From Chrysemys picta bellii (Eukaryota; Chordata; Testudines; Emydidae): a stretch of 64,000 bases of DNA. A program made the position numbers and the translations under genes. Positions within the stretch are counted from its first letter, which is position 1, and every line of letters begins with the position of its first letter. The stretch lies in contig NC_088801.1 of NCBI RefSeq assembly GCF_011386835.1, positions 22,182,824 to 22,246,823 of the forward strand. Reading direction: 5' to 3'. The notes beneath the pieces are model-generated. The model was not told the origin of the DNA and did not search any database. It worked only from the letters and a program-made list of their open reading frames with translations. Shown in pieces: positions 36,396 to 47,724 of this stretch.

Positions 36396-36400
36396 ATTTG

Positions 36401-36472
36401 GAGCCTGATCCAACACTCAATGAAATCCATGTAAAGTCTCCTGTGATTTTCAGAGGCTTTGGATAATGACCC
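36401..36472. repeat. 72-bp palindromic MITE-like repeat
   Basis: GAGCCTGATCCAACACTCAA at the left is mirrored by CAGAGGCTTTGGATAATG at the right, with the worn ATGAAATCCATG centre of the GACTTCAATGG family. Confidence 0.5.
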
Positions 36473-36473
36473 A

Positions 36474-37198
36474 CCTGTATTCCGCTCCAGGGTCCAGCAG
36501 GGACACCCACCTTATGCTTCCAGTTCCACGGCCATAACTTCTCTTGGGCAGAGAACTGTGTCTTGCTCCCTCCTAAGTGGGTTTTTTCCAGGTTGCACAG
36601 CTCCCTGTCTACACTAAATTCCCCAATCAAACATACTGTCTTAGCTGACCTGTTTTGCCTTCTCCTCAGCGACTATAAACAGTGTAATTGCCCATAGATA
36701 TAAGTACCAACCAGCTTTTTCTAAGCAAGTACATTTATCTTTAAGGTGAAAGCATTACAGAGGAAACATATTAAAAACACATTCTAATAAGCTTACCAGA
36801 GATCATCCCAACTCTGGCTGGTTGTCAGGGCTCTGGCCGATGGTCATCAATCCTTCAAACCCCACTAAGGGGGTTTTCTGTGGTTACTAGTCCATAATCA
36901 CCTTGGCTCAGAAAAAGCACACCCATGAAAAATCTAGTCCTTCCTTTATGCAATCTAATGCTTTGATCTGGGACTAGATCATTCATAGTCAATAGATTAC
37001 TTCTCAAGGACTAGCTTCAAAGGGCTGGGTTTTGCACACACCTCATTGTTTCAAATAGACCTCTGAAGTTCATAACACTTCCCAGGGTTTACATTAGTCA
37101 GGTCTGCTGCCCTAGAGATCCACGATAACAAATAAACATATGCATTTTTAATACAATTAACTCCTAAAATACTTAACATTTAATTCAGGAAGGTTTAA
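36474..37198 (-). mobile_element. Old LTR, same family as the one at 56315
   Basis: It shares a colinear series of blocks with 56315-57184: GGTTGCACAGCTCCCTGTC, AAGCAAGTACATTTATCTTT, GCTTACCAGAGATCATCC and GGGCTGGGTTTTGCAC, ending AATTCAGGAAGGTTTAACG. It is more diverged and its terminal TG/CA tips are gone. The polyadenylation-signal position carries AGATAAAT instead of AATAAAT (minus strand), consistent with age. Confidence 0.65.
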
Positions 37199-37199
37199 C

Positions 37200-38230
37200 G
37201 TAATTTAATAATGTTTGTCATATCATGAATTGCCATATCTATCACAGGAGGGACTCTCATAATGAGGACGAATGTTGACTGCTTTCCTAACACATTGCTA
37301 GGTAACTGTTGCAGAAAGGGGAAGTTGCACCAGATTGTAATTATTCTGCAAGGAGAAGAATCAGGCCAACGTGTCCTAGGTGAGACCAACCAAACCAGAG
37401 TCCTGGGAGAAGCATTTTCCAGACATAAGAAGCCAGATCTGATTAGAGCTGTCCTGAGAGGGGCAGGGCCAGATGATGATCATGCAGAGAGGTTAAAATG
37501 GAGAAGACTAATTCTGTGCTGAGAAATCCTAGACCAAACCAGAAATGCTCATAAGTTTCTGGGGAGAACAGGAGTGGCCAGCTAACGGGCTACTTGATCT
37601 GACACCTTTGTGGGCTAGGTATGGCTACAGGACCCCTGTATTTGGGAAGTGTGATAATTAAAGTATAATCTCTCTTTATAATTCCTTTAATTATGTTAAC
37701 TAAATAAAATGAAATATTATCAGCCTCATAGAGTTATTATTAATGTTCTTAGATGCTTTAAGAATTTTTGTCCTATGAAAGAGTTGAGTAAGACACCTGT
37801 GTGTCCTACCTAATGTGCCCCTTACACATTGACTTAACTCTATTGTCCATTCCAAAACCTTAGAAGCACATGTATTGAGGTAGAGGGTGAGTAAGCTAGT
37901 ATGCCTGAGGGGTGGGTGTAGGTAAATACACAACTCAGTTTGTGGCATGGTCCTATACCCATGCCAATTTGCAGTGTGGATGGGGGCAAGGAGTGTGTAC
38001 CATGTCTCAAAGTTTCAGTAGTCCTCTTCCCCCAATCCCATAATACACTGAACCCTTTTCTTCCAGACCCTTACCTTATAAAGGTTCTAGTTTCCCCTTT
38101 TGTCACCAGTAGTAGTGTGCTGCATTGACCACTTCAGAACAGCTTTCCACTGCACTCTTTAGATCAATACAGGTGAACCTGGATCCTTGTTAGACACTGG
38201 GTCATGGGCAGAGATGCATAGTGGTCTACA
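37200..38230. other. No gene supported
   Basis: Short frames only (86 codons or fewer), with no recognised repeat. Confidence 0.5.
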
Positions 38231-38234
38231 CAGC

Positions 38235-38520
38235 AGTTGTGCCTAGAGGTCAAAGCAGGAGTCAGAAAGCAGATCCAATCCAAGGGTCAGGGCCAGAGAT
38301 AGGAGTCAGTAGCTACACCAGGAGTCAGAATGTGGACCAGGAACTAATAGTGAAGTTATGCTCGGAGCTGAAATCAGGAACCAGTAGCAATGCCAAGGAT
38401 CACAGCTGGAGTTAGGAACTAATAACCAAGCTGAGGGTCAGAGCCAGGATCAGAAACTAGTAACCACATCAAGCGCCAGAGCCAGAGTCAAGAAGCAGGG
38501 TGAGTGTAAGGGCCAAGCTG
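38235..38520. repeat. Degenerate minisatellite, GAGTCAGRA-rich
   Basis: Motifs of the type GGAGTCAGAA, GAGCCAGGATCAGAAACTAG, GGAACCAGTAGC and GCCAGAGCCAGAGTC recur about every 30 bp through this stretch. It is a worn tandem array, strongly purine-biased on the plus strand. I recall similar arrays next to retroelement sequence in turtles. Confidence 0.6.
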
Positions 38521-38746
38521 AGATAGCAAGGACTGAGGAGAAGCAAGGCTGGGAAACAACACAGGAACAGGACTAGAATGAAGCTGGAGCATGACAAGGA
38601 GCTCCAGACACAAGCAATATCACAGCTGCAGGTGTGAATGCATCAAGCAGCCAGAGAGCTGCTGCTGTTGGAGGGCTAAAAGCCAGCCAGCTGCCATTCT
38701 TGACTAATCAGGCAGTTTAGTCAATCAGGTAGCCTTCCCCAGCCAC

Positions 38747-39225
38747 TTGTTGGGTTGCCAGGAGACTACAATCCCTGATAAGTCTGCTCCAAGAGCAGTG
38801 GCCTGGCCCATTGACCACACTCAGGTGCTGATCAATGTGTGTCAGAGTACACCATCCTCTATTACTTGTTATGGGGTATTTCACAGAGGCTGGAGCAGGC
38901 GGGCATTCAGTTGGACCACAGCCCAGTTCCAAGAATGCATCAAGTACCTGTGGCTCCTGTACAGGAGGGCAAAAGAACTCCAACAGTAGATCTGGAAGCA
39001 CATGGTACATACCCCTTCTATGAGGAGCCTGGAGTGTCTCATGGCCTCCTGCTCAACCCCATTGGCTTCATTGGCCAACAGGATGCCAATGAGTGCCAGT
39101 GTGAGGAGGCAGCAGGCACTGCAGATGATGGAAGACAGAGGACAGGACAAGGAACACGTGATTTTGCATCTCTACCTGCTGGAGATGATTGAGGAAGCCC
39201 CCTGGCAAACCCAACGAGGACCCTG
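38747..39225 (+). pseudogene. Relic of a Myb/SANT-like (Harbinger ORF1-type) domain
   Basis: One frame reads SAPRAVAWPIDHTQVLINV and then FQECIKYLWLLYRRAKELQQ, resembling the W-x-D/E-TQVLI-V-W first helix and the QC..KIK.LR..Y...K third helix of Myb/SANT-like proteins carried by PIF/Harbinger transposons. Other frames supply SRSGS and PFYEEPG, which match the RSGS...FYEEL stretch that follows the domain in those proteins. At least two frameshifts and lost tryptophans mean it is dead. The nuclease ORF of such elements is not seen. Confidence 0.4.
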
Positions 39226-39229
39226 AACT

Positions 39230-39960
39230 GCACCAGAATCTGAGGCTGGTAAGTTATGGTGGACCCCCAGCTTTCCCACCAATGTCCCCTCTTACTCTGG
39301 TGCCACATTCCTGATTTTAAGATCCAGGGCATTTGAAGGACTTTGAACTGAGTTTTTCTCCCTGAATAATATCCTATGATCTGCTAGGTCTCTGTGAGTT
39401 TGAACTGCAGTGCTGAATCCACAGCATTGTCAAGCCCCATCCCCTTACCAAACTCTTCCAACTTCCCCCCTTCCATTCAGCCTCCATTCTGATCCATCCT
39501 GAAATGGTTCCTAAGCCAGGCACAGCTACAAATCAATGATTTTAGTGTTTTCTAATGAGCCACCATTGTGCATTTGGCTAAAGCTATGTCTTAAAACAGA
39601 TTATTAATGAAAAATCATTCTGTCCTGTGTCTATGCATTTCTTGGCCAGCAATCAGGTAGCAACAGTTCCAGGGCAGTGTGGACCGGGGAAAGGGAGGGT
39701 GCAAGTTGTCTGAGGAAAAGTTAGTCTAGCATTCCTTTCTCCCTTGGAAGATTACAAAACTTGTTCCTGCCCTGGTGTCCGGCTGCTTCCCACACCAAGC
39801 CATGCTTTACATGCTGCAGGGAATGGGTGGGGAAAGGATCTAGGCTGGCAGTTAGAAAAACACAGTGTGGTATCACTTTGCAGTGGAGAGACGAGGGGCT
39901 TGTGGTGCTGATCTGAAACACCCGGGAACCAAATAAATTTGTGGTGTGCCTCTAGCTAAG
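39230..39960. other. No feature seen
   Basis: Unique-looking sequence without recognisable coding potential. Confidence 0.5.
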
Positions 39961-39962
39961 CT

Positions 39963-40030
39963 CGAGGAATTATATCCTGTGTTATATAGGACATCAGGCT
40001 AGATGAACACAATGGTTCCTCCTGACTCTT
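39963..40030 (+). mobile_element. CR1-type LINE 3' tail fragment
   Basis: GAGGAATTATATCCTGTGTT, ATCAGGCTAGATGAACACAA and TGGTTCCTCCTGAC are the forward-strand version of the tail seen in reverse at 30080 and 53861. Confidence 0.65.
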
Positions 40031-40034
40031 TCTT

Positions 40035-40995
40035 TCCTGTCTATTTCACTGTTGTGAGTCAGGCACAGGGGCAGAATTTTCTGGTGATGCCAGGGCTGGG
40101 GGGAAGGAGTGGCAGGTTTTTGTGGTTCACATCTCCCTTTGCAAGGAAACTAGTCAATATAGTCAATTCAATATAGTCAACTTCCAGTTGACTTGCATCC
40201 CATTCTTGTAAGCCTATTTCAGCAAGTTTCTCATGTAACAGAAACTCTGGCTGGTTCTTGAGGTTCAACAGCAATGCAAATGTGCTTTGTCCACCTTCTT
40301 AGCTCACCAAACCAATCCAATTCAGCAACATGTAAAGGGATGACCAATTAGCAGAAACATCTCTCAGGTATAGATTTGCAGCTCTCCTCCACAGCATTGG
40401 AAAGCCACCTTTCTCTTCCATTATGGCATCTTGAAAACTGCTATGTTATCCAAATGTTGGCCAGCCATTAAAAGAAGAAATTGCAAACTGGTAACAACAT
40501 CTGGAAGGAACTTCCACCCACTCCCCTCAAGACACTATGAACATTTTAATTTTTTTAAAACTTGAGTATATTTTTCTTACCATTAGTAGTCTGTGCTCCT
40601 GCCTTATGGGCTGCAAAAATTGTCTGAGAACCAAGGATAATCCAACAGTCACAATTCCTCAAATGCAGAAAAGTATCAAAATTGTGGCCTTCTACACCAA
40701 AGTTAGGATAGATGGGGAGATTTCTCAGCTTCTTACAAATGAAAAAAATGAACTGGCAGGACCTGTGGCTCCTTAGAGGGAAACCATTCTTCCAGGAGGG
40801 CAGAAACAGCACCCCAGATACAAGAGGCAGACGGAGAAGGATCCTGGAAGAGCAGCTTATAGGGATGGACAGGAGAAGCTAAGAGCAGTTTGAATTCCTC
40901 AGGGTATGGAAGGATTGGGCTTTTCAACAGGAAGAGATTTTAATGAACTGGTACCTGGAGCAGGAGGCATGCCATAGGAACCAAGAGCATTCTAT
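40035..40995. other. No gene supported
   Basis: Frames of up to 85 codons on both strands around 40.5-40.9 kb, with no motif. No clear repeat. Confidence 0.5.
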
Positions 40996-40999
40996 AATG

Positions 41000-41279
41000 C
41001 AGGGGGTGGCAACCTTCGGCACATGGCCCATCAGGGTAATCTGCTGGCAGGCCGCGAGACATTTTGATTACGTTGACCGTCTGCAGGCGTGGACCCCCCA
41101 CAGCTCCCAGTGGCCGCAGTTTGCCATTCCTGGCCAATGGGAGCTGCGGGAAACAGCGAACTGTGGCCACTGGGAACTGTGGGGGGCTGTGCCTGCAAAC
41201 AGTCAACATGGACAAAATATCTCGTGGCCCACCAGCGGATTACCCTGATGGGCTGCTTGGCAACGATTACCAGCCCTTG
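41000..41279. mobile_element. 280-bp hAT-type MITE, near-complete palindrome
   Basis: The left end CAGGGGGTGGCAACCTTCGG is mirrored by the right end GGCAACGATTACCAGCCCTTG. The two arms are about 125 bp each around a short spacer: GGTAATCTGCTGGCAGGCCG pairs with GGCCCACCAGCGGATTACC, and GTTGACCGTCTGCAGGC with GCCTGCAAACAGTCAAC. The flanks CTATAATG and CCCTAATG match at 6 of 8 positions, consistent with a worn 8-bp hAT target duplication. There is no transposase. The frames on both strands at 40940-41355 encode similar peptides because of the palindrome. Confidence 0.82.
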
Positions 41280-41875
41280 CCCTAATGGAAAGATTCATAG
41301 AACTGGTGATGGAATGAGCTCGGGGTCTGCCTCCTGCTGCCCAGGATGCTGCTGAGCGGAGGGAACCTCTTTCTAGAACTCCTTCTCATGTAACTAGGAA
41401 GAGAACATGACTCCTGGGACCAGACACTACAGAACCCCTCAAAGAGGGACCCACCTGAGTATCCTGGATGTGAATGATGAGCCTATGGGAGTTCCTGAAT
41501 TCTTCCATTTGCCCAAACCCCATGCAGGAGATGTCTCCAGTTTTCTCCAAGAGAGATTTTCCCCCATTGTTCCCCCCAGGTCACGGGGAGGGCAAGGAGA
41601 TGGGAACAGAGACTTTAATATTTCTCCAGTGTTCATGGATTCATTCCCTTAATGCTTTAAAGGTTTTTGGTTGACATTTCTTTTAAAATATATGTTAATT
41701 ACTTTCAATAACTGTTATAGTTTCCTAGACATGTGTGTTGACCCTCCTTCCTAAATATGATGAATGGAAGATGTTTCAGGCTCAGGATTGGGCCACATGA
41801 TTTACAGCACATGAAATTGAATGATGTAACTATCTGGTGCCATGATTTTTCTGTCTGTCTGACACCCATACTCTA
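41280..41875. other. No gene supported
   Basis: An 81-codon frame (41407-41652) without recognised content. No clear repeat. Confidence 0.5.
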
Positions 41876-41878
41876 GTG

Positions 41879-42659
41879 AGGAGGTGTGGCGTCCCTCAGA
41901 GATTGACAAGGAGGGACCACAACCCGCCCCTTGGTTTGAGGAGCCAGGAAGGCCACACACTCCCTGTCGGAAGCTGAGTGGTGAGACAGGAAGCAGAAGT
42001 ATAAGAGGCGGGCCCTGCAGTTTAGTTGGGCTGGAGCTGCCAAGGGAGACAGAAGCTTTCCGCTGGAGTCCGAGGAGGACCCTGCTACACTGAGGAGCTG
42101 CTGGTCGACTGAGATGCCAAGTAGCTGCTTGGGCTACCATTTGCCCACGACCCCAGGGAGACGACGGACACCCATAAAATGGACGTACCACACAAAGGGG
42201 ATATAGGAAGTAGCCCAGGGAAACTCAACTACTGTCTGATTGGGACTTGGCCAGATCCTAGGCCAGTGTGTTGCAGCAGATCCCGGCTGACCCAGTGGCA
42301 GAACACTCCACCACTGCTAGGGCCCTGGGCTGGGACCTGGTGGAGAAGAGAGGGCCCGGTCCCCCTGCTACACTTGGGTGGCAGCCTCCCCACTCTAGGC
42401 CAAGAGGCCTGCATTTGTCAGCTGTCAGCTGTCCTCAGGAGCCAGGACACCTGACGCTTTGCTGCTCTGCCAGGACTGCAGGACAGAGCCCCCTAAGTGT
42501 TTGCCACCCCACCTTGCCTGAGGACCAGGCCCAATTGCTGCTCAGCCCAGCTCAAGCAGCCTGAGCCTTACATACAGCTAATTCCCCTCTGAGCGAGCGC
42601 CAGGTCAAAGGTGCGACTGCAAGGAGGCGTGGCCTCCCTCAGAGATTGACAAGGAGGGA
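41879..42659 (+). mobile_element. GC-rich LTR-like element, copy A
   Basis: A 38-bp direct repeat (AGGAGGYGTGGCSTCCCTCA...) occurs at 41879-41916 and 42622-42659 with 36 of 38 bases equal. Between them lie a TATA-like TATAAGAGGCGGGCC (from 42000) and a GC-rich body including GGGCCCTGGGCTGGGACCTG. The same body occurs reversed at 63233-64000. I recognise the family as a frequent turtle repeat, probably an LTR, but the TG/CA ends are not resolved. It could also be a truncated tandem dimer. Confidence 0.55.
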
Positions 42660-42664
42660 TGGCC

Positions 42665-43785
42665 ATGCATCCTTACACATACACATCCCCATGTTCAAAA
42701 ATATCTGAAGTTTCAAGGACATATGGGAGAGATGGGGAAAGTACAGTTATATTATGTGCTTACAGAAAGTGCTACTAGGTTTCAATGCAGCAGAATTCTA
42801 AAACACAGAAAATAGGAGATAAATGTCTTTATGGCTTAGTTCACATGCAGAAAACTGAAACACAATTCCAGTAACAATACAGGCAAAGACAGCCACTTCC
42901 CTGCCCTTCTTCCCCCCAACCTTGACTAGTTTCAACCTTAGTAGGGATTAGTGCTCAATAATAGCTGCTGAGTGCAGTTAGCATCGCTGACAGTGAATGG
43001 TTAACAAAAAGAATGGTTCCATACCCCGTCGACCCCCCCAAAGCAAATGTTGATGAGGTCATTAGGAGAGATTGAGTGCTCCCAGTAACAAAGTGAATAC
43101 AAAAGCATTACAACTCAGCCACCACTCTCCACAGCACAAACCCAACCCTAAGGTGATTATCCAGTGGCGGAGCCCTGTTATAATTGTCTTCAATGTGTGC
43201 AATGTCACAGGAATGAACAGCTAATGTCCTTCAGCTACAGGGAACAAAACTGTCACCTGTGAGGGGGCAATGTGATCAGGAACTGCCATCAGCAAATGTG
43301 TGAAGCACGGGGGAACAATACCAAAAACACAGAGCAAAATGGTTCCTAAAGTGTCACTGTCTGCACAGAACCCTGGGACACCGCTAACATCACATAAGAA
43401 CAGTAACAGTGTGGATGTGGTATATACAGGTGTAAACAGCATTCTAACCATGTCCAGCACAGCAAAATGGAGATACTAGGCGTGGCTATGGGGAGCGTGC
43501 ATGAGCATGTACATGGTTCAGTACCTGAGTATGCATGCCAGTGTAGACATAGCCCTAATGTGAGGAAAAGAAAATCACCAGGCACTTCTGCATGCAATTG
43601 AACAAGGACCCTCTATGTAGAACTCTCCCTCCCAGGGTACAGGAAATTTCCAATACATTGTAATTAGCAGCAGACCCCCAACCCACAACTAGCCCAGATT
43701 TATCCATCACTAATTTGCATATATCCTGTGAATTCAGAGTAATATAACTGTGAGTAAATAAAGTGATGAGAGAATGGCATTTCAA
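42665..43785. other. No gene; possible MITE end at 43538-43556
   Basis: GCCAGTGTAGACATAGCCCT at about 43538-43556 looks like the terminal repeat of a turtle MITE (AGGGCTATGTCTACACTGGC on the minus strand). I could not find its partner to the left. The minus-strand frames at 43221-43597 show no recognised product. Confidence 0.4.
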
Positions 43786-43789
43786 GCCG

Positions 43790-43880
43790 CCTGAGTGAAG
43801 GTCTGAGAGCTAGAAATACTTGAGTTCTATTCCTGGCTCTAGCAGCGCCTTGTGTGGCCTTGGGAAAGGAATTTAAACCC
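43790..43880 (+). mobile_element. MIR-type SINE fragment
   Basis: TTGAGTTCTATTCCTGGCTC, TAGCAGCGCCTTGTGTGGCC and TTGGGAAAGG follow the MIR B-box and core order. Confidence 0.5.
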
Positions 43881-43990
43881 ATATTTTCTAAAGTGGCTAC
43901 TAATTTTGGGTGTTGTCCAAGGAACTGAGCATTCACAACTCTACCTAAAATCAATGAGAGAAAGATAGCTCTGAGCCACTTTTGTGGTTG
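43881..43990. repeat. Worn palindromic MITE-like repeat
   Basis: AAAGTGGCTACTAATTTTGG with GGTGTTG at the left and CCTAAAATCAATGAG, then GAGCCACTTTTG at the right, form a diverged inverted pair. Confidence 0.4.
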
Positions 43991-43994
43991 TCTG

Positions 43995-45140
43995 ATCCTG
44001 AGGTCAGTTTGCTTCCTGGCTTCACATAAAGAAATCCATGGCCACAAGGGTCCATTCCAGCTGCCAGGGAGCCCTATGCTAGAGAATCCCAGGAGCCAGA
44101 TCTGCTAAGTTTCCAGCTGTTTTATACTATCAGAACAGTAAAAAGCAGCCAGAATGGGGCCAAGAATCTGATCTAATGTTTATAAAGCACTTTGAAGATG
44201 AAATGTGCTATGTAATTTCCAAGCATAGTTGTCAGGACATGTAAATACATTTGAAATTTCAAGGAGAAACTAATGGTATCTTTGATTTATATCATATCAC
44301 CCCTCTGGCAACATAGACTGGGTGCAATAGGTGAGTTTCCTTCACTGTTGGTTGTTTTAGATATCATTTTGTAGGGGGCAAAATTGACAAAAAAAAAACC
44401 CACTTAAAAAAGATCCAGGCCTAGGGGTGCCATTCTAAATTTACAGAGATACTAACATGTCCTTATAAGCCTAATTAATATTGTTTCACTATAGATTTTT
44501 ATACTCATTGGACTGACTTGACAGACAAATCATATCATTGTTTGCACTGTGCAAACAAATGCTGTACACCACCTGGAAATAAATAATGTACTTCCACTGC
44601 AGAATCATCCCTACAAATTATTATGCCAGTCATCCAAAACTGGCTGTCAGTCGAGCAACCCTTCCCTCCCAGCCCCATCACCCACATACACACACAGAAT
44701 TTTCAATCCTCCCTATTTGCAATCAGTTATGGCATATTGGAAAAAACAGTTGTTTAACTGGGGAATAAGGTATGAATCCACTATTTAAATCTGGGCTTTA
44801 CTAGTTTACTTGGGGAAACATTCTAAAAGTCAAAGTAGTAAACTCACTTTAAAAATATGAAGATGATTTATTATTCTGGTGTTTTATTTAGTAAACCAGT
44901 GGCATTGCATGACAAGTTTTAGGAGGCACAGACCCATCCTTTTCATTAATCAAGGTATGCCTAAATCCAAATATTGACTGCTGATTTGCTGTATTCCCTG
45001 ACAAGATCTCTAGAGACAGAAAATGTAAGAATTAACTGCAAAATTCACAAGCATCCAAGATTGGGCATAGTCCTGATAAATGAAAAGATGACATGGTGCC
45101 TTCTAAGCATTAAAAATCAATGCCATGTGTTTGTGTTTTT
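43995..45140. other. No gene supported
   Basis: A short stretch at 44170-44225 (TATAAAGCACTTTGAAGATG) resembles an old SINE or LINE tail. The rest is unique-looking. Confidence 0.45.
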
Positions 45141-45141
45141 G

Positions 45142-45144
45142 TGA

Positions 45145-45204
<60 letters not shown>
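45142..45204. repeat. (GAAA)n microsatellite, about 16 units
   Basis: Sixty-three bases of uninterrupted GAAA repeats, purine-only on the plus strand. The perfect repeat suggests length polymorphism. Confidence 0.97.
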
Positions 45205-47370
45205 ATGTGCTCAAAACAATACTGAGCCACTAAAGTTTAACAAATTTTGCCAATATTTAATGACTTTGCAAATTTATCTGTCCATAATGATCGTCAGCAA
45301 TACTCACTGAAAGTGCAAGGAGAGAGTGTTTTCATATAGTTTTGCACTTTTTTGCAGTTTCTTTAATTTTACTTTTTACCTGTACAGCTTTTGAAAATTA
45401 TCTTTAAATATTTTCACTAGAGTTTTTTATCATTTCTATGTTTAGACTTTGCATATGTGGTGGTGATTTTTTTTTCTAATAGTTCTATTGAGGTGAACTA
45501 ACAAATAATTTTTGGAATGAAAAATGTACCTTCCCCCCTACCCTTTCTACATTCATTTCAGGTCAATTCATTATATGTAGCGTTTTAACAAAAATATTTT
45601 CTCTTAACAATTTCTGTCTCAAAATTAATCTATGCATATAAAGCTGAAATTGTGCATCATATTTTGTAGAAGTAATCATCACATTTAAAATAGCTGAGTT
45701 TACTTCTTTTACCTAAATTACAGTTTGAGGTATTTTTAATACTATTCTTGTACCATGTTCTTCTCTAGAGATTATTATAGTTTATCTTGCTTATCAAAAC
45801 CTCTCTGACATTTATCAAGCTGGAAGTACTATTTCCTATTCACTGTCAATCAAAATCTTGACTCCTACTTTTAGTTACCTATTATGTCTTATAGCTCTGA
45901 TTGATATTGAAAAATATCTCTATCACTGAGTGGATGAACTTTAATATAGAGGTGAGTGAATGCAGAATTTTATAGAAGAGAGGCTTTGTATAGTACGCTT
46001 TGTCATTGAAACCCAAAACAAAATTTAAAAAAAAAATTGCATCTTTTACCAGAATCTTGGAAAATCCACCCGACCAGCAAGCTTGCTTTGTTTTTAAAAA
46101 CTTGAGTCTAATTAAGCTTAGCTAAACCCAAAATGAAAATGTAAACATGTAAATATTACAATAGCAAAACAAAAAATTTCTAATTGTTAGCCTGTTCTGT
46201 CTCCCACTAATGTTGATGACACTGGCAAAACTTCATGAGCTTTAATGAGAGAAGCAGCCTCATGCCTCCATTTATTAGGAGTTCAGGAGAAAACAGGAAG
46301 GTCACGAGGCAATCAGAAAAAGAGATCCTGGTTAAGAAATGTCATGTAGAAATGTGGTGAGGCAACAATAAGGATGAGTGCTCTCCACCTCTTCTCTCTC
46401 TAAAAGCCAAAAATGGGTGCAGCAGAACATAGTCATACTTGATTATGGGCTACTTGCTGTCAGGTATCAGCAGTAGCCTAAGCCTATGTTATCTATGTGC
46501 TCATATAGGGCATTCCTGCACTAAAAGCACACTTCCAGTGCCAAGCAGTACACCATGCTCGATTCCCTACAGCCTGGCCCCAGCTGACTGCTCCTCATGA
46601 GCTAAAATGGAGACTGAATACTCTGATTGCCCTCTTCCATGCCCAAAGTTACAATTCTGTTTCACCTCCTGGCTTCTCTGGGGAGTCACCTGAGACAATG
46701 AAGTTTCTTAAACATGATGGAGGGAGGCATGTCACTGCTGCTTCAGAAAGGATGGTCACAAACATGCGGAAGGTGGCTGGGGAAGTTGTGATAACCAAGT
46801 GGAGGGACCAGATCATAGGTGGGGAGAGAGCTGGATGGGAATTCTACATATTACTTCATATAAAACCCATATACTCATTACTGTTATATGGGGAAAAATT
46901 AACTCTATAGAGAATATGTAAGAAAGCAGAACAAAATTAATAGAAACCTTTTGTATTAAATAGAGATATATAATGTAATTCTATGTTCATCATTGGTGGT
47001 GGATTGGGAGACTGAAGCTTGGGAGACTGATTAGAACAAGATGCCTATATATTCTTTGGTCTGTCTTCTGTAACCATCAAGAAAGGTTCCATTGGTCCTT
47101 TGTTTCATGTGTAGGAGCTGGTATTCCGGAACTGAGTTATCAATGTGTAAAGGTCTCCTGGGCTGTTGATCTGTGAGAAACTAAAATATTTTTTTTTCAA
47201 ATCAGACAGCTTTATTTATGCAGACAGATTTCATTGCTAATGAGGTGAATTTCAGTGTCACCGTGAGAAAAAAAACCCCAAAACTAGCAAGTATACTAAA
47301 TAAAGAAACAAAACAACAAACCGACCTATTCTGCTTACTTGTGCACCAGACCACTCTTCTTGCTCACACT
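45205..47370. other. No gene seen
   Basis: AT-rich, with a 70-codon frame (46698-46910) of unknown meaning and no clear repeat. Confidence 0.55.
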
Positions 47371-47374
47371 GTAG

Positions 47375-47724
47375 CACAAACCCCGATGCCAACTCTGTCC
47401 ACATATCTATTCAAGTGACATCATCATAGGACCTAATCACATCAGCCATACCATCAGGGGCTCGTTCACCTGCACATCTACCAATGTGATATATGTCATC
47501 ATGTGCCAGCAATGCCCCTCTGCCATGTACATTGGCCAAACCGGACAGTCTCTACGCAAAAGAATTAATGGACACAAATCTGACATCAGGAATCAAAATA
47601 CTCAAAAACCAGTGGGAGAACACTTTAACCTGTCTGGTCATTCAGTGACAGACCTGCGGGTGGCTATATTACAACAGAAAAACTTCAAAAACAGACTCCA
47701 ACGAGAGACTGCTGAGCTAGAATA
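47375..47724 (+). pseudogene. GIY-YIG endonuclease domain of a Penelope-like ORF
   Basis: The frame is open from 47375 to the stop after 47722-47724. It includes CQLCPHIYS, then VIYVIMCQQCPSAMYIGQTG, then RKRINGHKSDIRN, then PVGEHFNLSGHS. VIY and YIG are the two GIY-YIG half-motifs. The CxxC between them and the downstream R and H are typical of Penelope-like endonucleases, which nick target DNA for reverse transcription. There is no start codon of its own and no reverse transcriptase, so it is a remnant, though its domain is still readable. Confidence 0.85.

Noticed and set aside
38235..38520. CRISPR-like or coding repeat
   Set aside because: Units are degenerate and unevenly spaced, with no conserved repeat of fixed length. 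The frames across it are broken.
43538..43556. Complete MITE ending at 43556
   Set aside because: Only one terminal repeat could be found, so just the end is noted.
47218..47418. 66-codon frame upstream of the Penelope endonuclease as part of its ORF
   Set aside because: It is in a different frame and ends before the GIY-YIG frame. No reverse-transcriptase motif is present in it.
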